Positions 17,309 through 20,373 of a stretch of 20,373 nt of DNA are shown here, in pieces. Below the pieces are notes generated by a model. That model did no database searches and was not told the DNA's origin. It saw only the letters and a program-made list of their open reading frames with translations. Where the stretch lies: positions 441,438 to 461,810 of the forward strand of contig BFEA01000188.1 of the NCBI GenBank assembly GCA_003427395.1. Direction: 5' to 3'. Source of the DNA: Chara braunii (lineage: Eukaryota; Streptophyta; Charophyceae; Charales; Characeae). Every line of letters starts with the position of its first letter. Position 1 is the first letter of the stretch. Both the position numbers and the translations under genes were made by a program.

Positions 17309-18939
17309 GGCTGAGAGGCAGCTCTGAGCTCGAGACGTGTTCAGGATCAGTCCAATAAATCTAAGAGCAAGATAAGTTTGTACTTAACGCCACGACTTCG
17401 AGTACGATCTCAACCAGCACTTAAGACAAAACGAGTTCAAGGTGCGGCTCGTGCCAATTCCCGCCCGAGAGTTCAGACAAAGCGTGACATGCCATTGCCG
17501 ACAATTTCACCTACTCCACGTGCACCCTCAACAATGCGATATCCAACATGGGGGGTTTCCCACAATCAAGTCGTGATGAACCATGCTTCATGTTAGTTAG
17601 AGGAAGGGACAACGATAATTAACCCCTTCATGAACCCACTATTTTTCCTTTTTCCTATGGGCGAATACTTCATTGGCAATTAACCTTCAATCTGGTTTAG
17701 GTAAAACAAGGCTTATTAGTCCCCGTCAAGTAGAAACTTTATAGAAAAATAAGCAATTTTCCTCAGGGCTGCTTTCTTTTTGTCCATTCATGCACAATCA
17801 AAGGGGAAACTATGTAGATCTAGATTGATTCCGATACCACATCCCTTTAGCGCCCTTGTGTGAAAAGCAATACCGCCTACTGATTAGAGTCCCCAACCTT
17901 AATAGAGGTCATCTTGATCAAGCTCATCGTCAAGCCAATCGATTCCCAGTTGGTGCATCCACACGTGTTCACTCCATTGATAAATTAATTTTGAGAGGGA
18001 TATGACAAAATTCACCAATGGCTTGATTGATCGGTTCATGATCATTCCCCTTCCGACGGATCTTGCAATATGAAGGTTAGTGTGGGGAAAGGGTTGGCAA
18101 ACACGAAGAGGTGGAGTAGTCAGATGCCTTATCTGCTATTCAGTTTCTCCTCTTTGGCAAAGCATTGTTTAACCGTTATCTCCAGCTACTGGTTCCTTCA
18201 GGTTCGCTCGAAAATAAGCTCGTTCATAATGGTGTTCCTCCCCCAACTGGCATGCAAGTCCATGTTCAGGCGAGCTCAACAACCAAACAGTGAGATTGTG
18301 CGAAGTGAGTTACAACTCGATCGTTGGTGAACGGATAATCCGGTGCTCAAAGAAACTCAGTGATAGACTGCTTAATCGTCAATTCTCGTACAACCCTCGA
18401 CATAATAGAATCGAGGTGTTTTATTCACGGTAATGACTCAGTATAACACGAAACTTCCCCACTCATGAGCCGTCGCTATTCCCCACACTCGCCGCTGATA
18501 AGGGAATGTCGCTAACATACATGATGATCAAGCGTAGGGGCGTAGTCAAACCACTTTGCAAGCCCAATTATTCCCCACGAGAAACTAAGAAAGCCTTGAC
18601 TCATCCTGCTTACACTCACTCCACGAGACACAAGTTGGCCAGCTGTCGGCGCAAATACCCTTACAAGGGTATCCGTCCTGGTTTTTGCAAGTGACAGAGA
18701 TTAAGTTTGAGTTGGAGTTTTTGAGTAGGCTGCGTGAGTTGTAGCAGTCTATCGGCTGAAAGTTTGACTAGAATGTCTAGAAACAGAGAGTGTGTAAGTG
18801 CGCGGATTTTTGAGGCGCGCGTGATCTTCTTATTTGTTGATGACTGAAGAGTCGGTGCGATCGTCAGCCGGAGTTGTTTTTTCCTTCTGATTAAAAAGGG
18901 ATTAAAAAGATATGTCTCGTTGATTGAGGTATTTGCCTG
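17309..18939. other. Unassigned region
   Basis: About 1.6 kb with scattered short ORFs (for example 17378-17596, 18070-18330 and 18506-18694 plus; 18661-18978 minus). None has a recognisable domain, and none is flanked by convincing splice or polyadenylation signals. Base composition is balanced. No repeat shared with the rest of the window was found. Confidence 0.4.
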
Positions 18940-20373
18940 CGACCTGTGCGTACGTGCGGAGGACGGCATTGACAACAAAGGTGACTTCTGGAGGCGTTTC
19001 GGTAGCTGGGCGCGTCGCGCAGTGTCCGTTTATATATGCAACCGCCAGAGCGAGACCCAGCCTTGGGCCTAGCGCTATTGGTTACAGTATCAAACTTTCA
19101 TCAGAGAGATTTAGGGATCGAGGACGAGGGACGACGACGCGGGAATATCAGAGTGGCGCGAAGGGGGGTCGAGGCATGAGATCCTGGCAGGGCTATCCCC
19201 TTTGGTTTCGCCGTCGGTGGCGTTAGGGCGGGGCTAACATTTTCGTTCCCCCGTTCACCACATTCTGACAATTAAAAGTTCTAAATAAAGCTTTTTATTA
19301 TTTTATTGCTATTAATTTTTATGTTCCGGCGCGCCGTTGACTAGGACGCAACGCTGGGCTTTATGGCCGCTGCGACGCGGTAGTGCTGGATGGATATGAC
19401 CTACGTTTCGGGGCCCAATGAGGTTGCGCGGGGGGGGGGGTGTATTCGCCAGGGACCCCGTAACAGCCACGCTCGGGCCCAAGCGTCCGATAAGGGAACT
19501 CGCGGGAGCCGCACCAACCGGCAGGTGTGATGCCTGCTGCGGCAGGTGGGCAGTACCGGCCAGGAGCCAGCAGGTAACATCACGGTCGGGCCTCTCTGAT
19601 GGGTCAATCACTGTGCCTCCCCTCCGATCCCATCGCCCTATGAGTATCAGTAGGCTCTGCTCAGTGTCACGCGGATTAGGCAAGGGACAGGGCAGCTACG
19701 AAGGTAAGGCGTGGAGAAGGAGATAGGGGCGGATACCGGTCGGGGGTTAGATGGTAGTGCTAGGACCGAGCCCCTTAGATGGGCCGGCCGGAGAGTACTG
19801 AGTAGCAGCGGCCGGGGCCGTTGGGTAAAACGGGGCCGAGTCATCGTGTCTACCGGACAGCCGCAGATGAGGAAGGCAGCGGAACGGGGGAGCGGACCGG
19901 CGCGCTAGCAGCAGCTGGGAAAGCAGGGGTGAATCGGGACGGGGGCGGACACCGGGTGCATGCACAAAGCAGCGCAGCGCTAAGGAGCAAGGCGTCTCAG
20001 TAGGGAGGCAGCAGGAGGGGGGAGACCTCGCAGGGGAGCGGGCAAGGCAAACGAGAACAGCGCGTGCGGACGGAACGAAGTGCCGAGGAGGGGGATGAAC
20101 CTGGTGTGGATCCGGGCTAGATAGGCGCATGCCGGGTATGGACAAAGGAGCAGAGTGTGGCGGAGCAGAAAAGAGACTGCTCCCCCGTTTCGTGATGAAA
20201 ACGGGCGAGGGAAGATGCTAAGCCAACGTTTTGGAGGGCGGCGACTTCAAATCTAAGGTTAGTTTTAGTAGTAGACTAGTAGATTAGGAGTTAGGGAGAA
20301 AAGAATGGTGCGCGAGCTATGGTAGGATGACGAAGACAGGAAGGGGGAGGAGATGAGTATCTCGCTCGTTCCC
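18940..20373. other. GC-rich, CpG-rich segment with strand bias
   Basis: Composition changes from AT-rich to GC-rich with many CpG, especially 19330-20373. From about 19860 to the end the plus strand is strongly purine-rich (G-rich runs such as GGGACGGGGGCGGA), which keeps several long frames open on both strands by composition alone. A TTTATATATGC at 19029-19039 could be a TATA box, and AATAAAG at 19283-19289 a polyadenylation signal. G11 lies at 19430-19440. It may be the promoter or 5' flank of a gene beyond the window edge. Confidence 0.45.
19029..19039 (+). promoter_or_regulatory. Possible TATA box
   Basis: TTTATATATGC inside otherwise GC-rich sequence. An inverted CCAAT (ATTGG) lies at 19076-19080, downstream rather than upstream. 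No matching ORF is recognised, so the call rests on the motif and its contrast with the surroundings. Confidence 0.2.

Noticed and set aside
19312-20145. Long overlapping ORFs on both strands in the GC-rich end
   Set aside because: GC-rich, stop-poor sequence produces them by composition; products are Pro/Arg/Ser-rich without domains.

Overview
This is a window of repeat-rich eukaryotic nuclear DNA. It is AT-rich for most of its length and has many long T and A homopolymers and microsatellites. It holds decayed transposons, T-rich GT...AG intron-like segments and AATAAA signals, and no compact, operon-like genes. The LINE is of the plant L1 type: an apurinic-endonuclease domain, a long linker, a reverse transcriptase and a C-terminal Cys/His region. 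A short 25S-rRNA-like piece matches the green-plant version of the gene best, from memory. A streptophyte (alga or land plant) with a large genome is the best guess, and the species cannot be named from sequence alone. No intact, recognisable protein-coding gene is present.

Layout: 1-92 is a (GT)n(GA)n microsatellite. 305-815 holds an Ala/Asp-type minisatellite followed by six short GGGGC repeats. 1781-2055 is the first of four copies of a dispersed repeat of about 290 bp (others at 6121-6422, 7549-7793 and, inverted, 12232-12532). 2320-3835 is an array of about 20 degenerate, self-complementary units, part of it duplicated as a 240-bp tandem. 4838-5589 is a non-autonomous hAT-like element with an 8-bp target duplication.

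The centre, about 8340-12236, is one minus-strand LINE of about 3.5 kb. Its ORF2 can be followed from the endonuclease to the C-terminus through many stops and frameshifts. Two later events broke it. A segment of about 630 bp holding most of the reverse transcriptase (about 10150-10780) is inverted, and a 352-bp hAT-like element (8615-8966), related to the 4.8-kb one, sits in the C-terminal part with its own 8-bp duplication.

13128-14045 may be a spliced, polyadenylated transcript, possibly non-coding. One exon carries a 50-bp segment resembling the peptidyl-transferase region of 25S rRNA. 14561-15043 (minus) is an unrecognised 160-codon ORF. 16503-17308 is a 403-bp tandem duplication, about 97% identical. 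The right end (about 18940-20373) turns GC-rich with strong purine strand bias in its last 500 bp; it may be a promoter/CpG-island flank of a gene outside the window.

The genes do not form a pathway. The window is best read as nested mobile-element history. The best candidates for something undescribed are the palindromic array, the 290-bp family and the 25S-like segment in a putative spliced RNA.
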